Source: Marinobacter panjinensis
Lineage (GTDB): Bacteria > Pseudomonadota > Gammaproteobacteria > Pseudomonadales > Oleiphilaceae
Assembly: GCF_005298175.1 (NCBI RefSeq)
Contig: NZ_SZYH01000001.1
Span: forward strand, 1,860,001-1,924,000
Direction: 5' to 3'
Length of the DNA stretch: 64,000 bases
Position 1 is the first letter of the stretch. Each line of letters begins with the position of its first letter. A model generated the notes under the pieces. That model ran no database searches. It saw only the letters and a program-made list of their open reading frames with translations, and was not told the DNA's origin. Shown one piece after another: positions 17,310 through 25,984 of this stretch. A program made the position numbers and the translations under genes.

Positions 17310-18473
17310 ATGGCAGACGATCCCTGCAAATCTGACTGGAACCCCCGCGCTGAAGAGGTTCTGGGTGACCAGATACGGGCCTACGATACCATGCGCGCTC
17401 AGTGCCCCGTTGCCTGGAGCGACTACCAGCACTGGACGTTGTTCAGGCATGGCGATGTAATGCGAGTTCTGGAAGACCACCAGACATTCAGCAGTGCGGC
17501 ATCCAGCCATCTTTCGGTCCCCAATGGTATGGACCCACCTGAACACACCCCCTATCGACAGGTAATCGAGCCCTATTTCTCTCAACAGGCAATGAGCGAA
17601 TTCGAGCCAACCTGTCGGAGCATTGCCCGCAACCTTGTCAGTAGCCTGCACGACGGTCAGCCCTTCGATGTGGTCGAAAGGTTCAGCAGAGCCTTTGCCC
17701 TGCAGATACAGTGCGCGTTTATGGGGTGGCCCGACTCCCTCCACGAACCATTGAGAGAATGGGTACTGAAAAACCACCAGGCCACCCTCGCCAGTGACCG
17801 GCAGGCCATGGCTGAAGTTGCCCATGAGTTCGACGGCTATATTCGCGATCTGTTGGAAACCCGGCGCCAGGCCGGAGCCAACGCCCCGAGAGACGTCACC
17901 ACCTCGCTGATGGAAGAGACCGTCAATGGCCGCACCATGACCGATGAAGAGCTCACAAGCCTTCTGCGGAACTGGACGGTCGGTGAACTGGGCACCATCA
18001 GCTCCAGCGTATCCATTCTCCTGAGTTACCTGGCTAAACACCCAGACCTCAAACAGAGCCTTGCCAACGACACCGTTGCCCTGCCAGATGCTATTGATGA
18101 AATACTGCGTATGGACGCGCCGCTGATGTCTAACCGACGGGTTACAACCCGGGATGTGGACATTGGCGGAAGACGTATTCCCACAGGCGAGAAAATCACC
18201 ATTCTGTGGGCATCCGCCAACCGGGACGAGAAAGTCTTCGGCGACCCCGATGCGTTTTGCCCACAGAAGAACCGTGACCACAATCTGCTCTACGGCGCAG
18301 GCGTTCACGTTTGCCCCGGGGCGCCTCTGGCCAGGATGGAGCTCAGGGTCCTGATGGAAGAACTTCTTTCCGCTGTCGACACACTGGAACCAGCGCCCGG
18401 GGATCAGCCTGAACGGGCGGTTTTCCCGACTGGAGGCTTCAGTTACCTGCCGATGGTCATTGCAAAACGATAA
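17310..18473 (+). CDS. Cytochrome P450
   Basis: This is a soluble bacterial P450 of 387 residues, a heme-thiolate monooxygenase. The Cys ligand is C335 in LYGAGVHVCPG. The K-helix ExxR is E264-R267 (EILR). The I-helix region at 222-233 reads GELGTISSS, with Thr where the O2-activating Thr is expected but without the usual acid-alcohol pair. Start ATG 17310 follows CGAGGA. No ferredoxin or ferredoxin reductase partner is adjacent, so its electron donor and substrate are unknown. It stands alone between a pseudogene and a small membrane protein. A role in hydrocarbon or fatty-acid hydroxylation would suit a marine degrader but is not shown. Confidence 0.92.
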   Translation: MADDPCKSDWNPRAEEVLGDQIRAYDTMRAQCPVAWSDYQHWTLFRHGDVMRVLEDHQTFSSAASSHLSVPNGMDPPEHTPYRQVIEPYFSQQAMSEFEPTCRSIARNLVSSLHDGQPFDVVERFSRAFALQIQCAFMGWPDSLHEPLREWVLKNHQATLASDRQAMAEVAHEFDGYIRDLLETRRQAGANAPRDVTTSLMEETVNGRTMTDEELTSLLRNWTVGELGTISSSVSILLSYLAKHPDLKQSLANDTVALPDAIDEILRMDAPLMSNRRVTTRDVDIGGRRIPTGEKITILWASANRDEKVFGDPDAFCPQKNRDHNLLYGAGVHVCPGAPLARMELRVLMEELLSAVDTLEPAPGDQPERAVFPTGGFSYLPMVIAKR

Positions 18474-18506
18474 GGAGCCGACGTCATCGTGGATGCATGA
18501 CAAGTA

Positions 18507-18710
18507 CTAACCGACCGGCTTTTCTTCCTTGAGACCCAGTTTCTTGAGAATTACCATTGCCGGGCACCACCTGGTGAAAGCCGACTGGATCAGATTAAGG
18601 GCAATGAAGCCGGTGAAGAAAAGCCAATATGGGCTTACGTAGTGGGCGAGCAGAATGGAAGCCAGGGTGAACACGCCTGCCATTAGCCGGAGACCTTCAT
18701 TAATTGTCAT
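18507..18710 (-). CDS. Small inner-membrane protein, DUF2892 (YgaP-like membrane part)
   Basis: The product has 67 residues and starts at ATG 18710 behind AAGGAG. It has two hydrophobic segments with a short turn (LMAGVFTLASILLAHYV and YWLFFTGFIALNLIQSAF), then FTRWCPAMVILKKLGL, the pattern of DUF2892, which forms the membrane anchor of YgaP-type sulfurtransferases. No rhodanese domain is present here. The conserved Cys-Pro is kept. Its role is unknown. Confidence 0.8.
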   Translation of the reverse strand: MTINEGLRLMAGVFTLASILLAHYVSPYWLFFTGFIALNLIQSAFTRWCPAMVILKKLGLKEEKPVG

Positions 18711-18884
18711 AGCGCATCTCCTTGAGGGAATAAGGATATACCATTTACCCATTACCCTTTTTTGGCAATGACACAAATCATTTTCCAGGAAGATCAACCG
18801 TAACATTGGCCAAGCTGGCATCCGGTTTCCGATGGCAGGGTGTCAGCGGTGCACTCTGGCAATCAACAGTGTTAACGGACAGGT

Positions 18885-19247
18885 TCAAAGCTGGTCGTTC
18901 AGAACAAAATTCCGAAGTGCCACGGCATTGTTGTGCTCTGTATCCTTGGCGGCAAACACCAGCGTTATGCGCTTGTGTTCATCGAGCAGTTTCCGGAGTG
19001 TGCTCAGATCCTCCGCAACATCGTCGGACTGAAGCTCTTTCAGGTAGTGCTCGCAAAACTCCGACCATTTGGCCGGATCGTGGCCGAACCACTTGCGCAA
19101 TTCCGTAGACGGTGCAAGCCCTTTCAGCCAGTTGGCAATGCCCGCATCTTCCTTGGCCACACCCCGGGGCCAGATTCTGTCCACCAGAATGCGTGGGCCA
19201 TCGGAGCGAGCCGGTCGGTCGTAGGCTCGTTTCAGACGGATATCCAT
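18885..19247 (-). CDS. DUF488 family protein
   Basis: The product has 120 residues from ATG 19247. Family features are RAYDRP near residue 8, the motif ILVDRIWPRGVAKED, then WLKGLAPSTELRKWFGHDP and a closing TLVFAAKDTEHNNA. These are typical of the YeaO-like branch of DUF488, cytoplasmic proteins of unknown biochemical role. An upstream reading to 19376 is unsupported. Between it and the tetR gene lies a GC-rich imperfect hairpin at 19270-19297 with no T-run, of unclear purpose. Confidence 0.88.
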   Translation of the reverse strand: MDIRLKRAYDRPARSDGPRILVDRIWPRGVAKEDAGIANWLKGLAPSTELRKWFGHDPAKWSEFCEHYLKELQSDDVAEDLSTLRKLLDEHKRITLVFAAKDTEHNNAVALRNFVLNDQL

Positions 19248-19384
19248 AGACGATTGCTCCTGCTGATCTGCCTGCCGGGGAGCGAACTCCCGCAGGCTTT
19301 CCGAGATAGATCCATCATCAGTGTATGCAGTGCTCAGACCCCATACAAATGCCAACGCCGGGCCCACCCTGCACAAAACCAGCC

Positions 19385-19431
19385 TTGCAAAAACCAGCAG
19401 CTCCTTTCAGAATAAAGTAATTAATCACTTT
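19385..19431 (+). promoter_or_regulatory. Promoter and palindromic operator of the tetR-MFP-RND operon
   Basis: TTGCAA (19385-19390), 17 bases, and CAGAAT (19408-19413) form a plausible promoter. Immediately after it lies AAAGTAATTAATCACTTT (19414-19431), a palindrome with eight of nine base pairs matching, at the likely transcription start and 16 bases before the tetR ATG. This is the typical place for autorepression by the TetR protein. The motif was read by eye. Confidence 0.6.
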
Positions 19432-19447
19432 CTTCTTTGAGGAACCG

Positions 19448-20080
19448 ATGGCAACCACTCCAGACTCTACAAAACGGGCCTACCAACGCACCGAACAACG
19501 CCAGTCCGCGACCATCGAGGCAGTGGTGCATCTGTGCGGCGAGCAAGATCCCTCCACCCTGACAACTAACCGCATTGCTCAAAAGGTGGGGGTGTCCCAG
19601 GGAGCCCTGTTCAAGCATTTTCCCAACAAGAGCAGCCTGTGGGAGTCAGTAGCTGGCTGGGTGGCCGGTCAATTGACAACACGGGTGTTCAGTGTTGCCG
19701 ACCAGCACGAAGAGGCGGACAAGGCCCTGGAAGCCATGTTTCTGGCGCATATCGGCTTTATTGCCCGCCATCCGGGTATTCCGAGGCTGATGCTCGGTGA
19801 GCTCCAGAAACCGGGCAACCAACCCGCCAAGCGTATCATCCGCCAGACGCTGGCTTTCTACCGCCAGAAAATCGTTGCTCTGCTGCACCTCGGTATCGAA
19901 CAAAAATGCATCAGCCCGACCATCGACACAGAAGCCGCTGCGGTGCTCTACATCGGCGCCATTCAGGGCCTGGTGGTGCAGGCCATGGTGGGTGGCGACA
20001 TTATGTCTATCGAAGAGTCGGCGCCCCGAATTTTCAAGCTGTACAGTGCCAGCATCCGGGCGAGTGATGACGGAGAGTAA
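19448..20080 (+). CDS. TetR-family transcriptional regulator
   Basis: The 210-residue product has an N-terminal TetR helix-turn-helix (about 17-63; NRIAQKVGVSQGALFKHFPNK) and a helical ligand domain with HIGFIARHPGIPRLMLGEL, common in regulators of efflux genes. Start ATG 19448 follows GAGGAA. The membrane fusion gene starts two bases after its stop, so it heads a three-gene efflux operon. Likely an autorepressor that also controls the pump; its ligand is unknown. Confidence 0.92.
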   Translation: MATTPDSTKRAYQRTEQRQSATIEAVVHLCGEQDPSTLTTNRIAQKVGVSQGALFKHFPNKSSLWESVAGWVAGQLTTRVFSVADQHEEADKALEAMFLAHIGFIARHPGIPRLMLGELQKPGNQPAKRIIRQTLAFYRQKIVALLHLGIEQKCISPTIDTEAAAVLYIGAIQGLVVQAMVGGDIMSIEESAPRIFKLYSASIRASDDGE

Positions 20081-20082
20081 CG

Positions 20083-21456
20083 ATGACCCGAAAGAATAAA
20101 ATCATCCTGGCCCTGACACTGATCGCCGGCATTGCCTTCGTGGTGATAATGGTGAAACTGAAGCAGCCACCAGAGCGGTCGACTGAACAGGTAACATCAA
20201 CACCGGCAAGAATCCTTGAAGTCACGCCCCTGACCGTCCGCACCGAAGCGCGTGGTTATGGCCAGGTGTTACCTGCCCGGAGCTGGAAGGCTGTGGCCAG
20301 CGTGGGAGGTCGTATCACCTGGAAGCATCCGGATCTGGAAAGCGGCAACCTGCTTCCCGAAGGTACCCGCCTGCTGCAGATAGACCCGACCCGTTACAAA
20401 CTGGCCGAGGCCTCGGCCAAAGCCGATATCGCCGGCCTTGAGGCGGAACTGCGGCAACTGGATCAGGAGCAGCGAAACACACGGGAGCTGCTGGAACTGG
20501 AAAACCGCCGGCTGGCCCTCGCCCAGCGGGAACTGGAACGGGCAAAAACCCTGGTGGATCGTGGAGCCCTGTCAGAAACCCGGCTGGATGAGCAACAGCG
20601 GGCTACCCTGCAGCAACAACAGGCGGTGCAGTCCCTGCAAAACCAGCTCAACCTGATCCCCCTACGCAAGGACACCCTGAATGCCCGCCTGGCCCGGAGT
20701 GAGTCAACCCTCGCCGGTGCCCGGGAAGACCTTGAAGATACTCGCTTTGAGGCCCCCTGGGATATGCGGGTTCACCAATCCGACATCGAAACCGGCCGCC
20801 AGGTGAACCCCGGTCAGACCCTGTTTGTGGCAGACGATATCACCGCAGCAGAGGCCACCGTGCAACTGGAGATAGCCGAGCTTCGCAATGTGCTGTTCCA
20901 GCTGCCGGGCGTTCCTGAGCTGCCAGATAACAACCGGGCTGCGCCGGGCTTTACCGACTTCCACCAGCAATTGCCCCTGGAGTCACTGACGGTATCGGTA
21001 CAGCCTACCGGTGCACCCGACAGTCACTGGCCCGGTATGCTGACCCGCGTTACCGGCAGCCTTGACCCGGCCACCCGCACCGTTCAGGCGGTGATTACGG
21101 TCGAAGAGCCATACCGCGATGCCAATCCCCCGGCACGGCCACCGCTGGTACGAAACATGTTTGTCCAGGCGACGATCACTGTTCCGACGCCCGAGCCGGT
21201 ACTGGTGGTGCCAGCCAGCGCCATTCATCAGGGCGTGGTGTATCTGGCCGATGGCGATGACCGCCTGCAGCGCCAGCCTGTCTCGCTCGCCTGGCAACAG
21301 GGCGAGCTTGCAGTGGTCAACGACGGGCTGAAACCTGGAGACAGGCTGATTCTGGACGACTTGATTCCCGCCATTGAAGGCACGCGACTGAGCCCGCGGC
21401 CAGATGAGCAGACCCGTCAGTGGCTGGAGGAAAGGGCCGCAGGAGACCAGCCATGA
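20083..21456 (+). CDS. RND efflux membrane fusion protein (HlyD/MFP family)
   Basis: This is the periplasmic adaptor linking an RND pump to an outer-membrane channel. The 457 residues have an N-terminal membrane anchor (about 7-24, no lipobox Cys), a lipoyl-like beta region, a coiled-coil hairpin at about 105-205 rich in Glu, Arg and Leu, and beta-barrel parts to the end. The long N-terminal tail with KQPPERST is charged. The stop overlaps the RND start by four bases (ATGA). No TolC-like gene follows, so the pump must use a shared outer channel. Confidence 0.93.
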   Translation: MTRKNKIILALTLIAGIAFVVIMVKLKQPPERSTEQVTSTPARILEVTPLTVRTEARGYGQVLPARSWKAVASVGGRITWKHPDLESGNLLPEGTRLLQIDPTRYKLAEASAKADIAGLEAELRQLDQEQRNTRELLELENRRLALAQRELERAKTLVDRGALSETRLDEQQRATLQQQQAVQSLQNQLNLIPLRKDTLNARLARSESTLAGAREDLEDTRFEAPWDMRVHQSDIETGRQVNPGQTLFVADDITAAEATVQLEIAELRNVLFQLPGVPELPDNNRAAPGFTDFHQQLPLESLTVSVQPTGAPDSHWPGMLTRVTGSLDPATRTVQAVITVEEPYRDANPPARPPLVRNMFVQATITVPTPEPVLVVPASAIHQGVVYLADGDDRLQRQPVSLAWQQGELAVVNDGLKPGDRLILDDLIPAIEGTRLSPRPDEQTRQWLEERAAGDQP

Positions 21457-24400
21457 TCCGCTGGTTTGCCGGCCATCCTACTGCGGGCAACCTGCTGCTG
21501 ATTCTGATTCTGGCCATGGGTCTGTTTGCAGCGCCCAACCTGACCCGGGAAACCTTTCCCGACTACCTGCCACCGGAAGTCAGCATCACCATGGAATACC
21601 GGGGTGCCACCGCAGCGGATGTGGAGGAAGCCATCTGCCAGCGCCTGGGCGAAGCATTGCAGCGTGTGGACTACATGGAGGAAATCTCCTGCACCGCGAG
21701 GGACAATCAGGCCCAGACCGTTGCCAGCATGGCGCCCCAGGGCGATATGGGTCGCTTTCTGGATGATATCCGCACCGAAATCGAAGCCCTGACCGATCTG
21801 CCCGAGGAAGCCGAAGACCCGATTATCCGTGAGCTGTACCGGACCAGTCTGGTGGCCGCCATCGCGGTTTACGGACCCATGAGTTTTTCCCACCTGGAGG
21901 CTTACACCAACCAGCTGGAAGACCGCCTTTTCGCCATGGATGGCGTGGCCGATGTCATTCCCGTTGGCCTGTCCCAGCGCCAATGGCACATCGAAGTCTC
22001 CCGGGACCTGCTGCGCCAGTATGGCCTGGGCGTGTCCGACATCGCCCGTGCCGTCAACAGCCAGAACCTGGACATGCCGCTGGGCAACATTGAAACCGAC
22101 CGCCAGGACATCCAATTGCGGTTTGTGGATGAACGCCGCTCACTGCATGCCCTGGCCGAGATACCCATTATCGGCGGCGAAGCCGGTGCCGTGATCACCC
22201 TGGGCGATCTCGCCACCATTACCGAAGCCCATGAACGGGAAGAGGAACGGGTGGAATTCAACGGCCAGCGGGCCATTGTTCTGGAGATCCACAAGAACCG
22301 ACACGACGATGCCCTGCGGGTAATGGATTCGCTACAGGCTTTTGTTAATGAGGAAAAGGCCCGCCGTGGCGGCACCGTGGAACTGGAGATTACCCAGGAC
22401 ATGACGTCCATCGTCAAGGACCGCTTGCAAATGCTGGTGGGCAACGGCATCACCGGCTTGCTGCTGGTGGGCCTGGTGATGGCCCTGTTCTTCCGCCCCC
22501 GCCTCGCCTTCTGGGCCCTGTTCGGCCTGCCCTCCGCCTTTGCCGGCGCGTTTGTGATGATGGCCCTCACCGGGTTATCCCTGAACATGATCACCCTGGT
22601 GGCTCTGCTCATGGCCATCGGTATTGTCATGGACGACTCCGTGGTGATCACCGACAACATCGCCCAGAGCGCAACCCGGGGCTTCAGTCCGCTGGAAGCG
22701 GCCGTCCAGGGCACACAACAAATCCTGCCCGGGGTGCTGTCATCGTTCCTCACCACCGTCTCCGTGTTCATCCCACTGGCGTTTCTGGCCGGAGAATTGG
22801 GGGCGGTACTGGAGGTCTTGCCGGTGGTGCTTATTGCCGCCCTGGCCGCCTCGCTGATTGAAGCTTTCTGGATACTGCCCCACCACCTCAAAAGCGGCCT
22901 GGGCAAGAAACACGAGAAACCGCCTTCCCGCTTCCGCACCGCTTTCGACAACGGCTTTGAAAAAGCCCGGGAGAAAGTGGGACAGCTGGCCGACAACGCC
23001 ATTCGCTTCCGTTACGGCGTATTGGCAGCCATGCTTATTATTCTTCTTGGTTCGGTGGGACTGATGGCCGGCGGCCATATCCGCATGGAAGCCATGCCGG
23101 AAATTGACGGTGACGTGCTGGAAGCCCGGGTACTGATGCCCCAGGGCACGCCCCTTCACCAGACGCAAGCCATTACCAACCGAATCACCGCGGCCATGCT
23201 CAGGCTCAGTGAGGAATACTCTCCGGAACAGCCCGATCAGCAGGCTCTGGTGCGGAATATCCAGACTCGCTTCAACCAGCACGCCGGTGCTGGTGAGCAA
23301 GGCACACATGTGGCGACCGTGATGAGCGATTTACTGACCGCAGAGGTCCGTACCGTCGATATTGCCACCCTGACCGACCGCTGGCACCAGGAAATCGGCG
23401 AGATTCCGGGGCTGATTGCTCTGAATATCCAGGAACCCGGTTTCGGTCCGGCGGGCATTCCCATCGAAATCCGCCTGCAGGGCACTGATCTGGACGAACT
23501 TAAAGCCGCGGCCCGTTTTCTGGGGGAGGACATCGCCAGCTATAACGGCACGTTCAACGTGCTGGATGATCTCCGCCCCGGCAAGCCCCAACGGATTCTG
23601 ACGCTGAAAGACAGCGCCCTGTCCCTTGGCCTGAATGCCGCCGAAGTCGCCAGCCAGATCCGCACCGGCCTGCTGGGAGATATCGTGGATACGGTACAGA
23701 TCGGTGACCAGCACATTGAAATCCTGGTGCGCCAGACCGGCGCCGAACGCAACACCCGTCAGTTCCTGGAAGATACCGTAATCACCACGGGAAAGGGCCA
23801 GATGGTGCCGTTGCAGGAAGTGGCCACCATCACCGAGGAACGGCAATGGTCACAGGTCACCCGTATTGACGGACTGCGCACCGTCACCGTCTCGGCTGAT
23901 GTGAACGGCCGAAAAACCAACGCCGATGCCATTGTTACCGATCTGCAGGAGCGGACATTCCCGGAACTTCGTGATCGATGGCCGGGAATCAGCCTGCAGG
24001 TGGAAGGCCAGACCGCCCGCTCCCGGGAAACCGGCCAGTCCATCGCCCGGGGGCTGTTGATCGGGCTGCTGGGGATCTTCCTGATCCTGTCGTTCCAGTT
24101 CCGCAGTTACCTGGAGCCGATCATTGTCATGCTGGCAATCCCGGTGTCCTTTATGGGAGCCGTGTGGGGCCACCTGCTGATGGGCTATAACCTGTCCATG
24201 CCCTCACTGATCGGCGCAGCTTCTCTGGCGGGTATTGTGGTCAACAACGCCATTCTGCTGGTGCAGTTCATCAAGAGCTACCGGCAACAGGGCATGAGTG
24301 CCGGGGAAGCCGCCGGCGCTGCCAGCCGGGCCCGCTTCCGGGCCATCCTGATTACCACCAGCACCACCGTGGCCGGCCTGTTGCCCCTGCTGGCTGAAAC

Positions 24401-24554
24401 CAGCACCCAGGCCATGGCTGTTATTCCGCTGGTAATTTCAGTGGTCTTCGGACTACTGGTGTCCACCGTTGTGATACTGGTGGCGTTGCCGGCACTCTAC
24501 GCGATTCTTGAAGACCTTGGCTGGGCGAGAGTGCCAACCCCTGACAGGCAGTAA
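21453..24554 (+). CDS. RND-family efflux transporter permease (AcrB-type)
   Basis: The inner-membrane pump has 1033 residues from ATG 21453, the AcrB-family length, with 12 predicted membrane segments in two halves and two large periplasmic loops. The proton-relay acidic pair in the fourth helix is intact (GIVMDDSVVITDN), and the matching late motif GAASLAGIVVNNAILLVQF is present. It works with the preceding adaptor to expel drugs, metals or lipids; family features favour a multidrug type over a metal (CusA) type because the CusA methionines were not seen. Expression is probably controlled by the adjacent TetR. Confidence 0.93.
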   Translation: MIRWFAGHPTAGNLLLILILAMGLFAAPNLTRETFPDYLPPEVSITMEYRGATAADVEEAICQRLGEALQRVDYMEEISCTARDNQAQTVASMAPQGDMGRFLDDIRTEIEALTDLPEEAEDPIIRELYRTSLVAAIAVYGPMSFSHLEAYTNQLEDRLFAMDGVADVIPVGLSQRQWHIEVSRDLLRQYGLGVSDIARAVNSQNLDMPLGNIETDRQDIQLRFVDERRSLHALAEIPIIGGEAGAVITLGDLATITEAHEREEERVEFNGQRAIVLEIHKNRHDDALRVMDSLQAFVNEEKARRGGTVELEITQDMTSIVKDRLQMLVGNGITGLLLVGLVMALFFRPRLAFWALFGLPSAFAGAFVMMALTGLSLNMITLVALLMAIGIVMDDSVVITDNIAQSATRGFSPLEAAVQGTQQILPGVLSSFLTTVSVFIPLAFLAGELGAVLEVLPVVLIAALAASLIEAFWILPHHLKSGLGKKHEKPPSRFRTAFDNGFEKAREKVGQLADNAIRFRYGVLAAMLIILLGSVGLMAGGHIRMEAMPEIDGDVLEARVLMPQGTPLHQTQAITNRITAAMLRLSEEYSPEQPDQQALVRNIQTRFNQHAGAGEQGTHVATVMSDLLTAEVRTVDIATLTDRWHQEIGEIPGLIALNIQEPGFGPAGIPIEIRLQGTDLDELKAAARFLGEDIASYNGTFNVLDDLRPGKPQRILTLKDSALSLGLNAAEVASQIRTGLLGDIVDTVQIGDQHIEILVRQTGAERNTRQFLEDTVITTGKGQMVPLQEVATITEERQWSQVTRIDGLRTVTVSADVNGRKTNADAIVTDLQERTFPELRDRWPGISLQVEGQTARSRETGQSIARGLLIGLLGIFLILSFQFRSYLEPIIVMLAIPVSFMGAVWGHLLMGYNLSMPSLIGAASLAGIVVNNAILLVQFIKSYRQQGMSAGEAAGAASRARFRAILITTSTTVAGLLPLLAETSTQAMAVIPLVISVVFGLLVSTVVILVALPALYAILEDLGWARVPTPDRQ

Positions 24555-24604
24555 CATCACTGCTATGTTGTTTTTTAAACCTGCAAATAAAAGGAATCAT
24601 TCAA

Positions 24605-25075
24605 ATGACAGCTAGAACCGGAAAATTCTTGGCAACCGTACTGTTGGGCCTGGCAGTTTCAACCAGTTCAGTGGCGGCGGAACCTGTCACCCCGAAACTC
24701 ACTGACAAACTGAGCCAGCTGCTTCAGAAGGAGATGAGAGCGGTGCAGGGAGGCATGGCCTCTATTCATTCCGCCATGGTCATGGGGCAACATGAGAGTG
24801 TTGCTGAAAATGCCCAACAGATTCATGACAGCTTCATCCTGCAACAGGAACTGACCGAACAGGATCGCAAAGACCTGATGTCGGCTGTCCCGAAGGGCTT
24901 CATCAAACTGGACAAGGAGTTTCACAAACTCGCGGCATCACTGGCCGAAGCCGGCAGAGACAAGGACACGAAAAAACAGCAAAAGCTGTTCAACAAAATG
25001 ACAGGCAACTGCATTCAATGCCACGGCAAGTACGTATCTGACCGTTTCCCTGGCGTTAAATCCTCAGGGGACTGA
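24605..25075 (+). CDS. Periplasmic cytochrome c', class II type
   Basis: The 156-residue product has a signal peptide ending near residue 25 (VSTSSVAA, then EPVT), a Lys/Glu-rich helical body and one C-terminal heme motif CIQCH at about 137-141, the layout of the four-helix cytochrome c'/c556 family. Members bind NO or carry electrons; a NO role would fit the nearby denitrification-like genes but is inference. Its 3' end overlaps ubiV, read from the other strand, by 12 bases. The upstream RND gene ends 50 bases away. Confidence 0.82.
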   Translation: MTARTGKFLATVLLGLAVSTSSVAAEPVTPKLTDKLSQLLQKEMRAVQGGMASIHSAMVMGQHESVAENAQQIHDSFILQQELTEQDRKDLMSAVPKGFIKLDKEFHKLAASLAEAGRDKDTKKQQKLFNKMTGNCIQCHGKYVSDRFPGVKSSGD

Positions 25076-25972
25076 TTGGCCCTGGCCGACCAGTTCCATT
25101 CCCGGCTTGCCGTACCAGTATCCGTTGCAGGGTGGCGCCTCCACCAGCTGCAGCGGATCGGTCGCCGGTGCCTCACCACGACGCACCTGATCGAACCGCT
25201 TGACCACCTCATCCATACCGAGATGTTCCGGGCTCAGGCGCACGGAAGACACCCCCATGCGTTCCATATCCGGCAGCTCCCGCATCAGGTCATAGCGCGA
25301 GCCAGACAGAGTGGAAATACCGTTCAAACGGAACAATTCCTGGCTTTCACGGGAGCGCAGTTCCATACCGTCCGGATGCTCCAGGCAACGGAATTCACAG
25401 TTGTCTTTCGGCAGGTTGTAATGCCGGGCCGTGAAACAACGGGAGGACCAGGCCAATGGCAGGAAGCCCCAGGCAAACACTTCTGCAGGCAAGTCCAGGC
25501 CCTCTGCTCTCAGGCCCTTGATGAGTTCCTCCAGAGATACCTTGCCCAGCTCCACTGGCAGGTTCCAACCCTTCAGCCCCTGCCTTGCCAACACTTTCAA
25601 TGAGGCAACATTGTAGAGGTTCATGGAAGGGCCGGTAATAAACGGTATGTTATGGCGCGCCGCGACCTGAACGGCGCTCTGGTCGTTGGCTTCCACCATG
25701 AATTCATTCTGGTCGCAGATCCGGCGCAGGCGTCTCAGATCCGCCTCGGATTCAATCAGGGTCTGGGTAGATAGCACCACCTCCTTACCGCAGGCTTTCA
25801 GGTCACGGGCCATATCGAACCAGTCATCCGGCTTCAGTTCCCGCCGACGTGAGCACACGGCTTCGCCCAGATAGATAGTATCTACCGGCCACTCGGCGGC
25901 CTTGCCATAGAAATCAAAAACACTCTGCTTGGACCAGAACCACAGAATCGGGCCCAGGGATAACTTCATCAT
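25064..25972 (-). CDS. ubiV: Anaerobic ubiquinone biosynthesis protein UbiV (U32 family)
   Basis: UbiV forms a complex with UbiU and is needed for O2-independent hydroxylation steps of ubiquinone synthesis. The 302-residue product keeps all four Fe-S ligands: C40, C179, C192 and C196, near E. coli positions 39, 180, 193 and 197. These occur as EAVCSRRR and SRCF followed by the NCEFRC segment. It lies 12 bases after ubiU in the same orientation and probably shares the FNR-type promoter upstream of ubiU. ATG 25972 is followed by a second ATG. Confidence 0.95.
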   Translation of the reverse strand: MMKLSLGPILWFWSKQSVFDFYGKAAEWPVDTIYLGEAVCSRRRELKPDDWFDMARDLKACGKEVVLSTQTLIESEADLRRLRRICDQNEFMVEANDQSAVQVAARHNIPFITGPSMNLYNVASLKVLARQGLKGWNLPVELGKVSLEELIKGLRAEGLDLPAEVFAWGFLPLAWSSRCFTARHYNLPKDNCEFRCLEHPDGMELRSRESQELFRLNGISTLSGSRYDLMRELPDMERMGVSSVRLSPEHLGMDEVVKRFDQVRRGEAPATDPLQLVEAPPCNGYWYGKPGMELVGQGQSVP

Positions 25973-25984
25973 AATCGGAAGAAC

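Noticed and set aside
19270..19297. GC-rich imperfect hairpin upstream of the DUF488 gene as a terminator
   Set aside because: It lies upstream of the gene on its own strand, has a bulge and no T-run, and no gene ends there.
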